From contig NZ_CP134499.1 of the NCBI RefSeq assembly GCF_031764535.1, forward strand, positions 682,001 through 746,000: a stretch of DNA of 64,000 bases, written 5' to 3'. Position 1 is the stretch's first letter; each line of letters starts with the position of its first letter. The translations under genes and the position numbers were made by a program. Under the pieces are notes generated by a model. That model was not told the origin of the DNA. It was given only the letters and a program-made list of their open reading frames with translations, and made no database searches. Positions 34,360-45,232 of the stretch are shown piece after piece. The stretch comes from Pseudomonas sp. SG20056 (GTDB lineage: Bacteria > Pseudomonadota > Gammaproteobacteria > Pseudomonadales > Pseudomonadaceae).

Positions 34360-37300
34360 ATGCCGAAGAATGGACTGCTTCTGGCACTTGTCCTGAGCCT
34401 GCTCAGCGCCTGTGATTCATCCACCCCTGGGCCAGCCGAAGTGACGGCGACCCAAGCCCCGCCTGTTAGCAGCGAGGCTGCCAAGCCGGCGGTCGACCGC
34501 AAGGCGTTGGCCGAGCGCTACGCGGGCCGCGAACTGACCGTGGTGGATGTCTCGGAGGTGCAGCTGGATGGTGCCAGCACGCTGTCGATCAGCTTCTCGG
34601 TGCCGCTCGACCCCGAGCAGAAGCTCGCCGAGCGCCTGCACCTGGTCGATAGCAAAGACGGCAAGGTCGATGGCGCCTGGGAACTGACGGACAATCTGAT
34701 GGAGGTGCGCCTGCGCCACCTGGAGCCACAGCGCAAGCTGGTGCTGACCGTGGATGCCGGGCTGCTCGGGCTGAATGGCAAAAGCCTCGCTGCCGAGCAG
34801 GTCACCCGCCTGGAAACCCGTGATCTGCAAGCCAGCGTCGGCTTCGCCAGCCGTGGCTCCTTGCTGCCCACGCGCCTCGCTGAAGGCCTGCCGGTGATCG
34901 CGCTGAACGTCGACAAGATCAATGTCGAGTTCTTCCGCATCAAGCCCGAATCGCTGCCGGCCTTCCTTAACCGCTGGGGCCGCGCGAGCAATCTGGACAA
35001 CTGGGAAGCCCGCAGCCTGCTGCCGATGGCTGACCTGGTTTACGGCGGCCGTTTCGATCTGAACCCTGCGCGCAATACCCGCGAAACCTTGCTGCTGCCG
35101 ATTGCCGGCCTAGAGCCGTTCAAGCAGCCCGGTGTGTACCTGGCGGTGATGCGTGAAGCCGGCAGCTACAACTACTCACAGCCGGCCACGCTGTTCACCC
35201 TGAGTGATATCGGCCTGTCCGCGCGGCGCTACCAGAACCGTATCGATGTGTTCACCCAGGCCCTGGCCGGCGGTGATGCCCTGGGCGATGTGCTTCTGGA
35301 AATCCTCGATGCAGAAGGCCAGGTGCTGGCCGAAGGCAAGACCGACAGTGCCGGTCATGGCGAACTGCCACTGCCGCCCAAGGCCGAAGTGCTGTTGGCC
35401 CACCAGGGCGAACAGACCAGCCTGCTACGCCTGAATTCCGCGGCGCTGGATCTGGCCGAGTTCGATATCGCCGGCCCCGTCGCTCATCCGTTGCAGTTCT
35501 TCGTGTTCGGCCCGCGTGATCTTTATCGCCCCGGCGAAACCGTGCTGCTCAACGGCCTGCTGCGCGATGCCGATGGCCGCGCGGTAAAAGCCCAGCCGGT
35601 GAATGTGGAAGTGCGTCGCCCGGATGAGCAGGTCAGCCGCAAATTCGTCTGGCAGGCTGATGACAGCGGTCTGTACCAGTACCAGCTGCAACTGGCCGAC
35701 GAAGCGCCGACCGGCCGCTGGCAGCTGCTGTTCGACCTCGGTGATGGCCGTCAGCAGCTGTATGAGTTCTCTGTGGAAGACTTCCTGCCCGAACGCATGG
35801 CACTGGAACTCAAGGGCAGCGATGTGCCTTACAGCCCGGCAGAAAATGCCCAGTTCGACGTGACGGGGCGCTACCTGTATGGCGCCCCGGCCGCCGGTAA
35901 TCGTCTCAGTGGCCAGCTCTATGTGCGTCCGCTGCGTGAGGCGGTGGCGAGTTTGCCAGGCTATCAGTTCGGCTCGGTCACCGAAGAAGAGCTGAGCGAG
36001 GACATCGAGCTGGATGAAACCAGCCTCGACGAACAGGGCAAGGCCAGCCTGGATATCGAAAGCCGCTGGAGCGACGCCAAGTCGCCGCTGCGTCTGATTC
36101 TGCAAGCCAGCCTGCAGGAGTCCGGCGGCCGGGCGATTACCCGGCGGATTATCCAGCCGGTCTGGCCAGCCGAGCGTCTTCCGGGTGTGCGCGGGCTGTT
36201 CGATGGCGAGGAAGTCGACGCCGACAGCCTGGCCGAGTTTGAAGTGCTGGTGGCCGATGCCGAGGGCAACAAGCTGGCGGCCGATCAGCTCAGCGTGCGC
36301 CTGATTCGTGAGCGCCGTGACTACTTCTGGAACTTCTCCGAGAGCGATGGCTGGAGCCATAACTACACCGAGAAATTCCTCACCCTTAACGAAGAAACCC
36401 TCAAGGTCGCTGCCGGTGGCACCGCCAAGATCAGCTTTCCGGTGGAGTGGGGCCCGTATCGCATTGAGGTGATCGACGGCCAGACCGGCCTGCTCAGCAG
36501 CCTGCGCTTCTGGGCCGGCTACCGCTGGCAGGACAACGCCGACGGCGGCGCAGTGCGTCCGGATCAGGTCAAGCTGGCGCTGGATAAACCGGCGTATGTC
36601 GATGGCGATACGGCCCAGGTCACCGTCACCCCGCCCGCTGCGGGCAAGGGCTACCTGATGGTGGAGTCCAGTGAAGGCCCTCTGTGGTGGCAAGAGGTCG
36701 ACGTACCGGCTGAGGGCAAGACCTTCGACATCCCGATTGCCAAGGACTGGGCGCGGCATGACCTGTATGTCAGCGCCCTGGTGATTCGCCCCGGCGAGCG
36801 CAAGAGCAATGCCACGCCTAAACGTGCGGTTGGCCTGCTGCATCTGCCGCTGGAACGTGCGCCGCGCAAACTGGCGCTGACCCTCACTGCTGCGGAAAAG
36901 ATGCGTCCTAATCAGCCGCTGAAGGTCAAGGTGCAGGCGCGCAACGCCGACGGCAGCATCCCGAAACAGGCGCAGGTGCTGGTCGCGGCGGTGGATGTCG
37001 GCATCCTCAATATCACCGAGTACGCCACGCCCGATCCATTCGCCAACTTCTTCGGCCGCAAGGCCTATGGCGCGGACCATCTGGATATCTACGGGCAACT
37101 GATCGAAGCCGGCCAGGGCCGGGTGGCCAAACTGGCCTTCGGCGGTGACGCGGCGCTGGCCGGTGGCGGCAAGCGTCCGGATACCAGTGTGCTGATCGTC
37201 GCGTTGCAGAGTGAACCGCTGAAACTGAACGAGCTGGGTGAAGGCGAAGTCAGCCTGAATATCCCTGACTTCAACGGCGAACTGCGGCTGATGGCGCAAG

Positions 37301-39282
37301 CCTGGACCGTTGAGCACTACGGTATGGGCGAAGGCAAGACAGTGGTCGCTGCGCCGCTGATCGCCGAGCTGTCGGCGCCGCGCTTCCTCGCTGGCGGTGA
37401 TGAAACCACCCTGGCCCTGGACCTGAGCAACCTGTCCGGGCGCGAGCAGAAACTGGATGTGCAACTGAGCGCTGCAGGCCAGCTGCGTCTGGCGCAGAAT
37501 CCGGGGGCTGCGGTTGCACCGATCACCCTGGCGGATGGTCAGCGCACCATTCTGCGTATCCCGGTCACCGCGCTGGGCGGCTATGGGCAAGGGCGCTTCA
37601 AGGTCAGTGTCAACGGCCTGGCCCTGCCCGGTGAGGATCTGCCGCCATTCAGCCGTGAGTGGACGCTGGGCATTCGTCCGGCCTACCCGGCGCAGTTGAA
37701 GCACTTCCGCGCGGTGCTCAAAGACGAAGCCTGGCTGCTGCCTGCTGATGCCTTGAGCGCCTTTGAAACGGTGGGTCTGGAAGCTCGGTTGGCGATTTCT
37801 AGTCGTCCGCCGCTCAACCTTGGCGAGCAGATTCGTGCGCTCAAGGCGTATCCGTACGGCTGCTTGGAGCAGACCACCAGTGGTCTGTACCCGTCGCTGT
37901 ACGCCGATGCTGTAACGCTAAAACGCCTGGGCGTGGAAGCCGAGCCGGATGAGCAGCGCAAGCGCTCCATCGAGTTGGGCATCGAGCGTCTGCTGAGCAT
38001 GCAGCGCTACAACGGCAGCTTCGGTCTGTGGGGCGCGGACAGCGACGAAGAATACTGGCTGACCGCCTATGTCAGCGACTTCCTCCTGCGCGCCCGCGAG
38101 CAGGGCTTCGGCGTACCGGAAGAGGCGCTGAAAAAAGCCAATGAACGCCTGCTGCGCTACCTGCAGGAACGTCACCTGATCGAGGTCAACTACAGCGACA
38201 ACGCCGAACACAGCCGTTTTGCCGTGCAGGCCTACGCCGGTTATGTGCTGGCGCGCAGTCAACAGGCACCATTGGGTGCGCTGCGCAGCCTGTATGAGCG
38301 GCGCAGTGATGCACGCTCCGGTTTGCCGCTTGTGCACCTGGCCGTGGCCCTGCAGAAAATGGGCGATCAGCCGCGTGCCGACGAGCTGCTGACCGCCGGC
38401 CTGGCCCGTGGTCGTGACAGCAATAACTGGCTGGCCGATTACGGCAGCCCGCTGCGCGATCAGGCGCTGATTCTGGCGCTGCTGGAAGAGCACGACCTGG
38501 CCGGCAACCGCCGCGAAGAGCGGCTGTTCAACCTGGCCGATGAAGTATCCGGGCAGCAGTGGCTGTCGACCCAGGAGCGCAACTCGCTGTACCTGGCCGG
38601 GCGCAACCTGCTGAGCAAGCCGGAGCCGAGCTGGAGTGCAGCGTTGCAAAGCGGCAGCCTGGCCTTCGAGCTTAGTAATGCGCAGCCGGGGCTCAAGCTC
38701 GATGGCAGCGACCTTACTGCGCCGTTGAGCATCCGTAATTCGGCAAGCAAGCCGGGTGATACCCCGCTGTATCAGCAGCTGACCCTGTCCGGTTACCCCA
38801 GTCAGGCCCCAGCTGCCGGTGGTGAAAACCTCAGTATCTACCGCGAATACCTAGGTATGGACGGTGAGACGCTGGACTTGAGCAACCTGCAAAGCGGCGA
38901 GCTGGTGCTGGTGCATCTGGCTGTATCCGCCCAGCAGCGCGTACCGGATGCACTGGTGGTCGACCTGCTGCCGGCAGGCCTGGAGCTGGAGAACCAGAAC
39001 CTGGCACAAAGCTCGGCCAGCCTGGATGACGCCAGCAGTGCGGTGAAGGAGTGGCGTGAGTCGATGCAGAACGCGGCGATCAAGCACCAGGAGTTCCGTG
39101 GTGATCGCTACGTTGCCGCGCTGGATGTGAACGGCTACGACACCACCCACCTGCTGTACCTGGCCCGCGCCGTTACCCCGGGAAGCTACCGCGTGCCGCC
39201 ACCGCAAGTGGAGTCGATGTACCGGCCGAACTGGCAGGCCCTGGGCACCACGCCGGGGCGTTTGATCGTTAAAGAGCGCTAG
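34360..39282 (+). CDS. Bacterial alpha-2-macroglobulin lipoprotein (YfhM/ECAM type)
   Basis: 1640 residues from the ATG at 34360 (a TTG five codons earlier is less likely). Lipobox LLSAC (Cys about 18) anchors it to a membrane facing the periplasm. Repeated MG beta domains fill the first two thirds, followed by the thioester domain with CLEQ (Cys about 1168, Gln about 1171; GCLEQTTSGLYPS) and a C-terminal receptor-like domain. These proteins trap proteases that enter the periplasm by cleavage in a bait region and covalent thioester attachment. They usually sit beside pbpC; here pbpC is 2.3 kb further on. Confidence 0.95.
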   Translation: MPKNGLLLALVLSLLSACDSSTPGPAEVTATQAPPVSSEAAKPAVDRKALAERYAGRELTVVDVSEVQLDGASTLSISFSVPLDPEQKLAERLHLVDSKDGKVDGAWELTDNLMEVRLRHLEPQRKLVLTVDAGLLGLNGKSLAAEQVTRLETRDLQASVGFASRGSLLPTRLAEGLPVIALNVDKINVEFFRIKPESLPAFLNRWGRASNLDNWEARSLLPMADLVYGGRFDLNPARNTRETLLLPIAGLEPFKQPGVYLAVMREAGSYNYSQPATLFTLSDIGLSARRYQNRIDVFTQALAGGDALGDVLLEILDAEGQVLAEGKTDSAGHGELPLPPKAEVLLAHQGEQTSLLRLNSAALDLAEFDIAGPVAHPLQFFVFGPRDLYRPGETVLLNGLLRDADGRAVKAQPVNVEVRRPDEQVSRKFVWQADDSGLYQYQLQLADEAPTGRWQLLFDLGDGRQQLYEFSVEDFLPERMALELKGSDVPYSPAENAQFDVTGRYLYGAPAAGNRLSGQLYVRPLREAVASLPGYQFGSVTEEELSEDIELDETSLDEQGKASLDIESRWSDAKSPLRLILQASLQESGGRAITRRIIQPVWPAERLPGVRGLFDGEEVDADSLAEFEVLVADAEGNKLAADQLSVRLIRERRDYFWNFSESDGWSHNYTEKFLTLNEETLKVAAGGTAKISFPVEWGPYRIEVIDGQTGLLSSLRFWAGYRWQDNADGGAVRPDQVKLALDKPAYVDGDTAQVTVTPPAAGKGYLMVESSEGPLWWQEVDVPAEGKTFDIPIAKDWARHDLYVSALVIRPGERKSNATPKRAVGLLHLPLERAPRKLALTLTAAEKMRPNQPLKVKVQARNADGSIPKQAQVLVAAVDVGILNITEYATPDPFANFFGRKAYGADHLDIYGQLIEAGQGRVAKLAFGGDAALAGGGKRPDTSVLIVALQSEPLKLNELGEGEVSLNIPDFNGELRLMAQAWTVEHYGMGEGKTVVAAPLIAELSAPRFLAGGDETTLALDLSNLSGREQKLDVQLSAAGQLRLAQNPGAAVAPITLADGQRTILRIPVTALGGYGQGRFKVSVNGLALPGEDLPPFSREWTLGIRPAYPAQLKHFRAVLKDEAWLLPADALSAFETVGLEARLAISSRPPLNLGEQIRALKAYPYGCLEQTTSGLYPSLYADAVTLKRLGVEAEPDEQRKRSIELGIERLLSMQRYNGSFGLWGADSDEEYWLTAYVSDFLLRAREQGFGVPEEALKKANERLLRYLQERHLIEVNYSDNAEHSRFAVQAYAGYVLARSQQAPLGALRSLYERRSDARSGLPLVHLAVALQKMGDQPRADELLTAGLARGRDSNNWLADYGSPLRDQALILALLEEHDLAGNRREERLFNLADEVSGQQWLSTQERNSLYLAGRNLLSKPEPSWSAALQSGSLAFELSNAQPGLKLDGSDLTAPLSIRNSASKPGDTPLYQQLTLSGYPSQAPAAGGENLSIYREYLGMDGETLDLSNLQSGELVLVHLAVSAQQRVPDALVVDLLPAGLELENQNLAQSSASLDDASSAVKEWRESMQNAAIKHQEFRGDRYVAALDVNGYDTTHLLYLARAVTPGSYRVPPPQVESMYRPNWQALGTTPGRLIVKER

Positions 39283-39288
39283 AACGCA

Positions 39289-39321
39289 CAAGGCCCGCCA
39301 AATTGGCGGGCCTTGTTGTTT
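39289..39321. terminator. Terminator after the alpha-2-macroglobulin gene
   Basis: CAAGGCCCGCCA and TGGCGGGCCTTG form a perfect 12-bp stem with a 3-base loop, followed by TTGTT. It also lies just after the small membrane protein gene on the minus strand. Confidence 0.85.
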
Positions 39322-39324
39322 GGC

Positions 39325-39618
39325 TTAACCGATTAGGCCGCCGAGCAACCATAACCCCAGCACCAGCCAGATCACCCCGGCAATAATCGAGCGACGGATA
39401 AAGGCACGTACAGCCAGGTACAGCAGCCACAGGCCGGCCACCAGCACCACGATGCTGAGCAATGATGGCGTCACCCCCAAGGCCTTGGACATGCCCGTGA
39501 TAAAGCTGCTGACCGCCCCACCGAGCAGGCCGAAAAAGCCGCTCAAGCCTTCGACGATAAAGCGGATTACCGAGCCAACCGCTTCGCCCAGGGATTCAAA
39601 AAAGCCTTCTACACCCAT
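39325..39618 (-). CDS. Small inner-membrane protein
   Basis: 97 residues: an amphipathic N-terminal half (FFESLGEAVGSVIRFIVEGLS) and two C-terminal transmembrane helices separated by RAFIRRS (LLSIVVLVAGLWLLYLAV; IAGVIWLVLGLWLLGGLIG). It starts with ATG after a purine-rich AACGAGAAC stretch. No family recognised. It lies between the alpha-2-macroglobulin and elastase genes, transcribed from the minus strand. Confidence 0.7.
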   Translation of the reverse strand: MGVEGFFESLGEAVGSVIRFIVEGLSGFFGLLGGAVSSFITGMSKALGVTPSLLSIVVLVAGLWLLYLAVRAFIRRSIIAGVIWLVLGLWLLGGLIG

Positions 39619-39728
39619 AGTTCTCGTTCCACTCGACTCTGCATTGGTGACTGCTGCGCGCCAGTGTGCCAGTCATTTGGCAGAATGGCAGCGCTACAGA
39701 GCATGTCCTGCCAGCGCTGGGCATAGAA

Positions 39729-39757
39729 AAGCCCCTGCCTCAGCGAGGCAGGGGCTT
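39729..39757 (-). terminator. Terminator of the lasB gene
   Basis: AAGCCCCTGCCT and AGGCAGGGGCTT form a perfect 12-bp stem with a 5-base loop, followed on the minus strand by TTTTC. It lies 16 bases beyond the elastase stop. Confidence 0.9.
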
Positions 39758-39772
39758 GTGGTGTAGCCCGTT

Positions 39773-41610
<1,838 letters not shown>

Positions 41611-43980
41611 ATGCGTTCTGGGGCGGGTCGGTTGGTGGCAGCGCGTGCTGTTCTGGTGAGGTATTTGCGCCGTCCCTGGCTGGCTATTCCATTGTGCCTG
41701 CTGCTGGTTCTGGCAGCCGCTGACCGGCTATTTCCGCTGCCCTTGCCAGGCGATGATCTGGCCCGCGTGGTGCTGGCCGAGGACGGTGCGCCGCTGTGGC
41801 GTTTTGCCGACCGTGATGGCGTCTGGCGTTATCCGATCAGCCCCGGTGAAGTGTCGCCCTATTACCTGGAAGCGCTGCTGACCTACGAGGATCGCTGGTT
41901 CTATCAGCACCCCGGGGTCAACCCGTTGGCGCTGGGCCGCGCGGCCTGGCAGAACCTCAGTGGTGGGCGCGTATTGTCCGGTGGCAGCACCCTGTCGATG
42001 CAGGTTGCGCGACTGCTCGATCCGCATGCGCGCAGTTACAGCGGCAAACTTAAGCAGCTGTGGCGCACGCTGCAGCTGGAGTGGCACCTGTCCAAGGATG
42101 AAATCCTCACCCTTTACCTCAATCGCGCGCCGTTTGGCGGCACGCTGCAGGGGGTGGCGGCGGCCAGTTGGGCTTATCTGGGTAAGTCGCCGAGCCAGCT
42201 GACCCGCGCCGAAGCCGCTCTGCTCGCGGTGCTGCCGCAAGCGCCCAGTCGTTTGCGCCCCGATCGCCACCCCGAGCGGGCCCAGGCTGCGCGGGATAAG
42301 GTCCTCAAGCGTCTGGCCAGTTTCGAGGTGTGGCCGCAGTCGGCGATCAGCGATGCGCTGGAGGAACCGGTGCTGCTGGCGCCGCGTCAGGAACCGCGCC
42401 TGGCCCCATTGCTGGCACGGCGGCTGAATACGGCGGGCAGCCCACCGCTGATTCGCACGACGATCGATGCAGCCTTGCAACGCCGCCTGGAAGACCTACT
42501 GCTGGGCTGGCGGGCGCGGTTGCCGGAGCGCACCTCGGCGGCGATTCTGGTGGTCGAGCAACCCAGCATGGCGGTGCGCGCCTACCTGGGCTCAGTGGAT
42601 ATCAGCGATGCCAAGCGCTTTGGCCATGTCGACATGATCAACGCTGTGCGCTCGCCAGGTTCGACCCTGAAGCCCTTTCTTTACGGCATGGCGCTGGACG
42701 AGGGGCTGATCCATTCCGAATCACTGCTGCAGGATGTACCACTACGTTATGGCGATTACCGTCCGGGCAACTTTGCTGCCGGGTTCAGCGGCGCGGTGTC
42801 GGCCAGCGAGGCGCTGGCCACCTCACTCAATCTACCCGCCGTGCAACTGCTGGAAGCCTACGGGCCGAAGCGTTTTGCCGGCGAGTTGCGCAGCGCCGGG
42901 GTGCCCTTGCTGTTGCCGCCGCTGGCCGAACCCAATCTGGCGCTGATTCTCGGCGGCGCCGGCAGTCGCCTGGAGGAGCTGGTCAGCGGTTACAGCGCAT
43001 TTGCCCGCGGCGGCATGGCCGCACGGCTGCGTTTTCAGCCGCAGGATGGGCTGCATGAGCGGCGCCTGCTGTCGCCCGGTGCCGCGTGGATCGTGCGGCG
43101 CATTCTCAGTGGTCAGGCGCGCCCGGACCGTGACCCGCGCGCGCAGCTGGTGCAGCGCCCGAGCCTGGCCTGGAAGACCGGCACCAGCTATGGCTTTCGT
43201 GATGCCTGGGCGATTGGCGTGGCGCCGCGTTACCTGATCGGCATCTGGATCGGCCGCCCTGACGGCACCCCGGTGTCCGGCCAGTTCGGCCTGGCCTCGG
43301 CCGCGCCACTGCTGCTGCAGGTGCATGATCTGTTGGTCAACCGCGACAGTCAGCGCGGCATTGCCCTGCCGATTGACCCGCAGCCGGCCTCGGTCGGCGT
43401 GGCAGCGATTTGCTGGCCGCTGGGCCAATCGCTCGACAGTCGCGACCCCAACTGCCGGCGCCAGCGCTTTGCCTGGACCCTGGATGGCACCACGCCACCG
43501 ACCTTGCCGGCGCAGGATCAGCCGCTGGGCTTGGGGCTGCAGGAAAGCCTTTGGGTGAATGCCGCCGGGCAACGCGTGGATGCCAGTTGCCCGGGTGCCA
43601 CGGCACAGCGCCTGGCGTTGTGGCCGGCGCCGCTGGAACCCTGGCTGCCGCGTCGTGAGCGGCGCAGTGCGCGCCTGCCGGTGGTTGATCCGCAGTGCCC
43701 GCCACGGCATGTGCCCGTCGCTGCGCCACTGTCGATTGTCGGCGTGCGTGAGGGTGATCATTTGCGGCGCCCGGCCGGCAGTAGCGAAGCGCTGCGTTTG
43801 CGTCTGTCTGCACTGGGCGGCAGCGGAAGGCGTTGGTGGTTTGTCGACGGTCAGCCGATTGCCGAAACCAGCGCCGATGCGTTGTTTAATCACGCCTTTA
43901 CACGCAGCGGGCAGTATCAGCTCAGTGTGCTGGACGAAAGCGGGCAGACCGCGCGGGTTGAGTTCAGCTTGTCGGACTAA
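41611..43980 (+). CDS. pbpC: Penicillin-binding protein 1C
   Basis: 789 residues from the ATG at 41611 (GAGAGG upstream); an in-frame ATG at 41590 is less likely. One N-terminal membrane anchor (LAIPLCLLLVLAAA), a glycosyltransferase 51 domain with catalytic Glu about 93 in EDRWFYQHPG, a transpeptidase domain with Ser about 351 (STLK) and KTGTS (about 522), and the C-terminal PBP1C domain after about 700. It polymerises and may cross-link peptidoglycan. Family members normally follow the alpha-2-macroglobulin gene directly. Confidence 0.95.
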   Translation: MRSGAGRLVAARAVLVRYLRRPWLAIPLCLLLVLAAADRLFPLPLPGDDLARVVLAEDGAPLWRFADRDGVWRYPISPGEVSPYYLEALLTYEDRWFYQHPGVNPLALGRAAWQNLSGGRVLSGGSTLSMQVARLLDPHARSYSGKLKQLWRTLQLEWHLSKDEILTLYLNRAPFGGTLQGVAAASWAYLGKSPSQLTRAEAALLAVLPQAPSRLRPDRHPERAQAARDKVLKRLASFEVWPQSAISDALEEPVLLAPRQEPRLAPLLARRLNTAGSPPLIRTTIDAALQRRLEDLLLGWRARLPERTSAAILVVEQPSMAVRAYLGSVDISDAKRFGHVDMINAVRSPGSTLKPFLYGMALDEGLIHSESLLQDVPLRYGDYRPGNFAAGFSGAVSASEALATSLNLPAVQLLEAYGPKRFAGELRSAGVPLLLPPLAEPNLALILGGAGSRLEELVSGYSAFARGGMAARLRFQPQDGLHERRLLSPGAAWIVRRILSGQARPDRDPRAQLVQRPSLAWKTGTSYGFRDAWAIGVAPRYLIGIWIGRPDGTPVSGQFGLASAAPLLLQVHDLLVNRDSQRGIALPIDPQPASVGVAAICWPLGQSLDSRDPNCRRQRFAWTLDGTTPPTLPAQDQPLGLGLQESLWVNAAGQRVDASCPGATAQRLALWPAPLEPWLPRRERRSARLPVVDPQCPPRHVPVAAPLSIVGVREGDHLRRPAGSSEALRLRLSALGGSGRRWWFVDGQPIAETSADALFNHAFTRSGQYQLSVLDESGQTARVEFSLSD

Positions 43981-44072
43981 AACGCGCGGCAGGGTGTCCT
44001 GGCCATGAGTGACTACGCTATTGGGTGAAGGTTGGCACAGTCGTCTGCCGGCCGGTCGCGCAGGGATATGCG

Positions 44073-45101
44073 ATGGCGAGATATAGATACGCAGCTGCTA
44101 TCTGCCTTAGTGGGTTGTTGTTCAGCGCACTGCTTATTGCGAGTGAGTGGACCGGGCCGAGGCAGGCGCCGCCCGCACGCAGTGGCATGCAGGTGAGCTT
44201 TATTGCGGCGGATTTTCGTAACGGTGGGGTAGTCGGTGTGTACCGCAGCTTTGAGCGCGCGGCCAAGTTGCTGGGGTGGCGGGTGCATGCGGTAGATGGT
44301 CGTGGCGATGCGGCGGAGATCAAGCGGCTGGCCGCTGAGGTGCTTGAGCATAACCCCGATGGCGTGGTGCTCGGTGGCTTCGAGCCTGGCTACCTCGGGG
44401 AATTGCATGAAGCCTTTCAAGGCCGCGAGATCGCCTTGGTCGGTTGGCACGCCGGGGATCGGCCGGGGCCGACGGACAAGCTGTTCAGCAATATCACCAG
44501 CGACCCCATGCAGGTGGCCGACCTGGCTGCCGAGCACGCCATGCGTGACGGCCAGATCGGCGTGGTGCTGTTCACTGACAGCCAATTCGCCATTGCCACC
44601 GCCAAGACCCAGCGCATGGTGCAGCGCCTGGAAGAGTGCGCGCAGTGCAAGGTGCTGAGCGTTGAAGACCTGCCGATTGCCAGTGCGGGCAAGGGCATGG
44701 ATGAGCGTGTGCGTTCGTTGCAGCGCCGTTTCGGTGCAGAGTGGAGCCATACCCTGGCAATCAATGATGTGTATTTCGACCATATCAACGTGCCGCTCAA
44801 TGCCCTCGGACGTAAGGACATCCGCAATATTTCCGCTGGCGATGGCTCGGCCAAGGCGCTGGGGCGCATCCATTCGGGGTTGTCCCAGCAGGTCGCCACC
44901 GTCGCCGAGCCGTTGGGTATGCAGGGTTGGCAGCTGGTGGATGAACTGAACCGAGCCTTTGCCGGCCAGCCGCCTAGTCAGTTCGTGACACCGCCGCTGT
45001 TGATTACCCCGCAGGTGCTGCAGGAATCGGATGACCTCAGCATCGAACTGGACTTCAGTCATGAGGATGCGTATCTGCGACTTTGGCGGCAGGTGGACTG
45101 A
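44073..45101 (+). CDS. Periplasmic binding protein, type I sugar-binding fold
   Basis: 342 residues from the ATG at 44073 (CAGGGA upstream). An N-terminal signal or anchor helix (ICLSGLLFSALLIAS) precedes a Peripla_BP_4-like domain: MQVSFIAADFRNGGVVGVYRSF, DGRGDAAEIKRLA, NPDGVVLGGFEP, WSHTLAINDVYFD. This is the ribose/galactose-binding type, which can deliver ligand to chemoreceptors. No ABC subunits are adjacent, and the next gene is a chemoreceptor, so a sensory role is more likely than transport. The ligand is unknown. Confidence 0.8.
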   Translation: MARYRYAAAICLSGLLFSALLIASEWTGPRQAPPARSGMQVSFIAADFRNGGVVGVYRSFERAAKLLGWRVHAVDGRGDAAEIKRLAAEVLEHNPDGVVLGGFEPGYLGELHEAFQGREIALVGWHAGDRPGPTDKLFSNITSDPMQVADLAAEHAMRDGQIGVVLFTDSQFAIATAKTQRMVQRLEECAQCKVLSVEDLPIASAGKGMDERVRSLQRRFGAEWSHTLAINDVYFDHINVPLNALGRKDIRNISAGDGSAKALGRIHSGLSQQVATVAEPLGMQGWQLVDELNRAFAGQPPSQFVTPPLLITPQVLQESDDLSIELDFSHEDAYLRLWRQVD

Positions 45102-45119
45102 GTTATTCCCGGCGCTGGT

Positions 45120-45147
45120 TAAAGTCTGCAGCTGGTGCAGCCGATAG
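45120..45147 (+). promoter_or_regulatory. Candidate sigma-28 (FliA) promoter for the chemoreceptor
   Basis: TAAAGT and GCCGATAG match the FliA consensus TAAAGT / GCCGATAA at all but one base. The spacing is 16 bases from TAAA to GCC, one more than ideal. It lies about 85 bp before the chemoreceptor ATG; chemoreceptor genes are typical FliA targets. Confidence 0.6.
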
Positions 45148-45174
45148 CGGTTATACGTCGCCGGACAATTGAGT

Positions 45175-45196
45175 TTGTATACAAAATTGTATTCAA
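45175..45196. promoter_or_regulatory. Tandem TTGTATACAA-type operator upstream of the chemoreceptor
   Basis: A perfect 10-bp palindrome TTGTATACAA is followed two bases later by TTGTATTCAA, so the unit repeats with a 12-bp period. Palindromes of the form TTGTATACAA are typical GntR-family operators. It lies just downstream of the sigma-28-like promoter, in the predicted leader. No GntR gene is in the window. Confidence 0.45.
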
Positions 45197-45232
45197 TCTC
45201 TGTTTTCAAATAATAACTAGAAGGTAACCTCC

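Noticed and set aside
35425..37704. 759-codon antisense open frame within the alpha-2-macroglobulin gene
   Set aside because: Shadow of a real long gene; low-complexity Arg/Gln-rich product and no ribosome-binding site.
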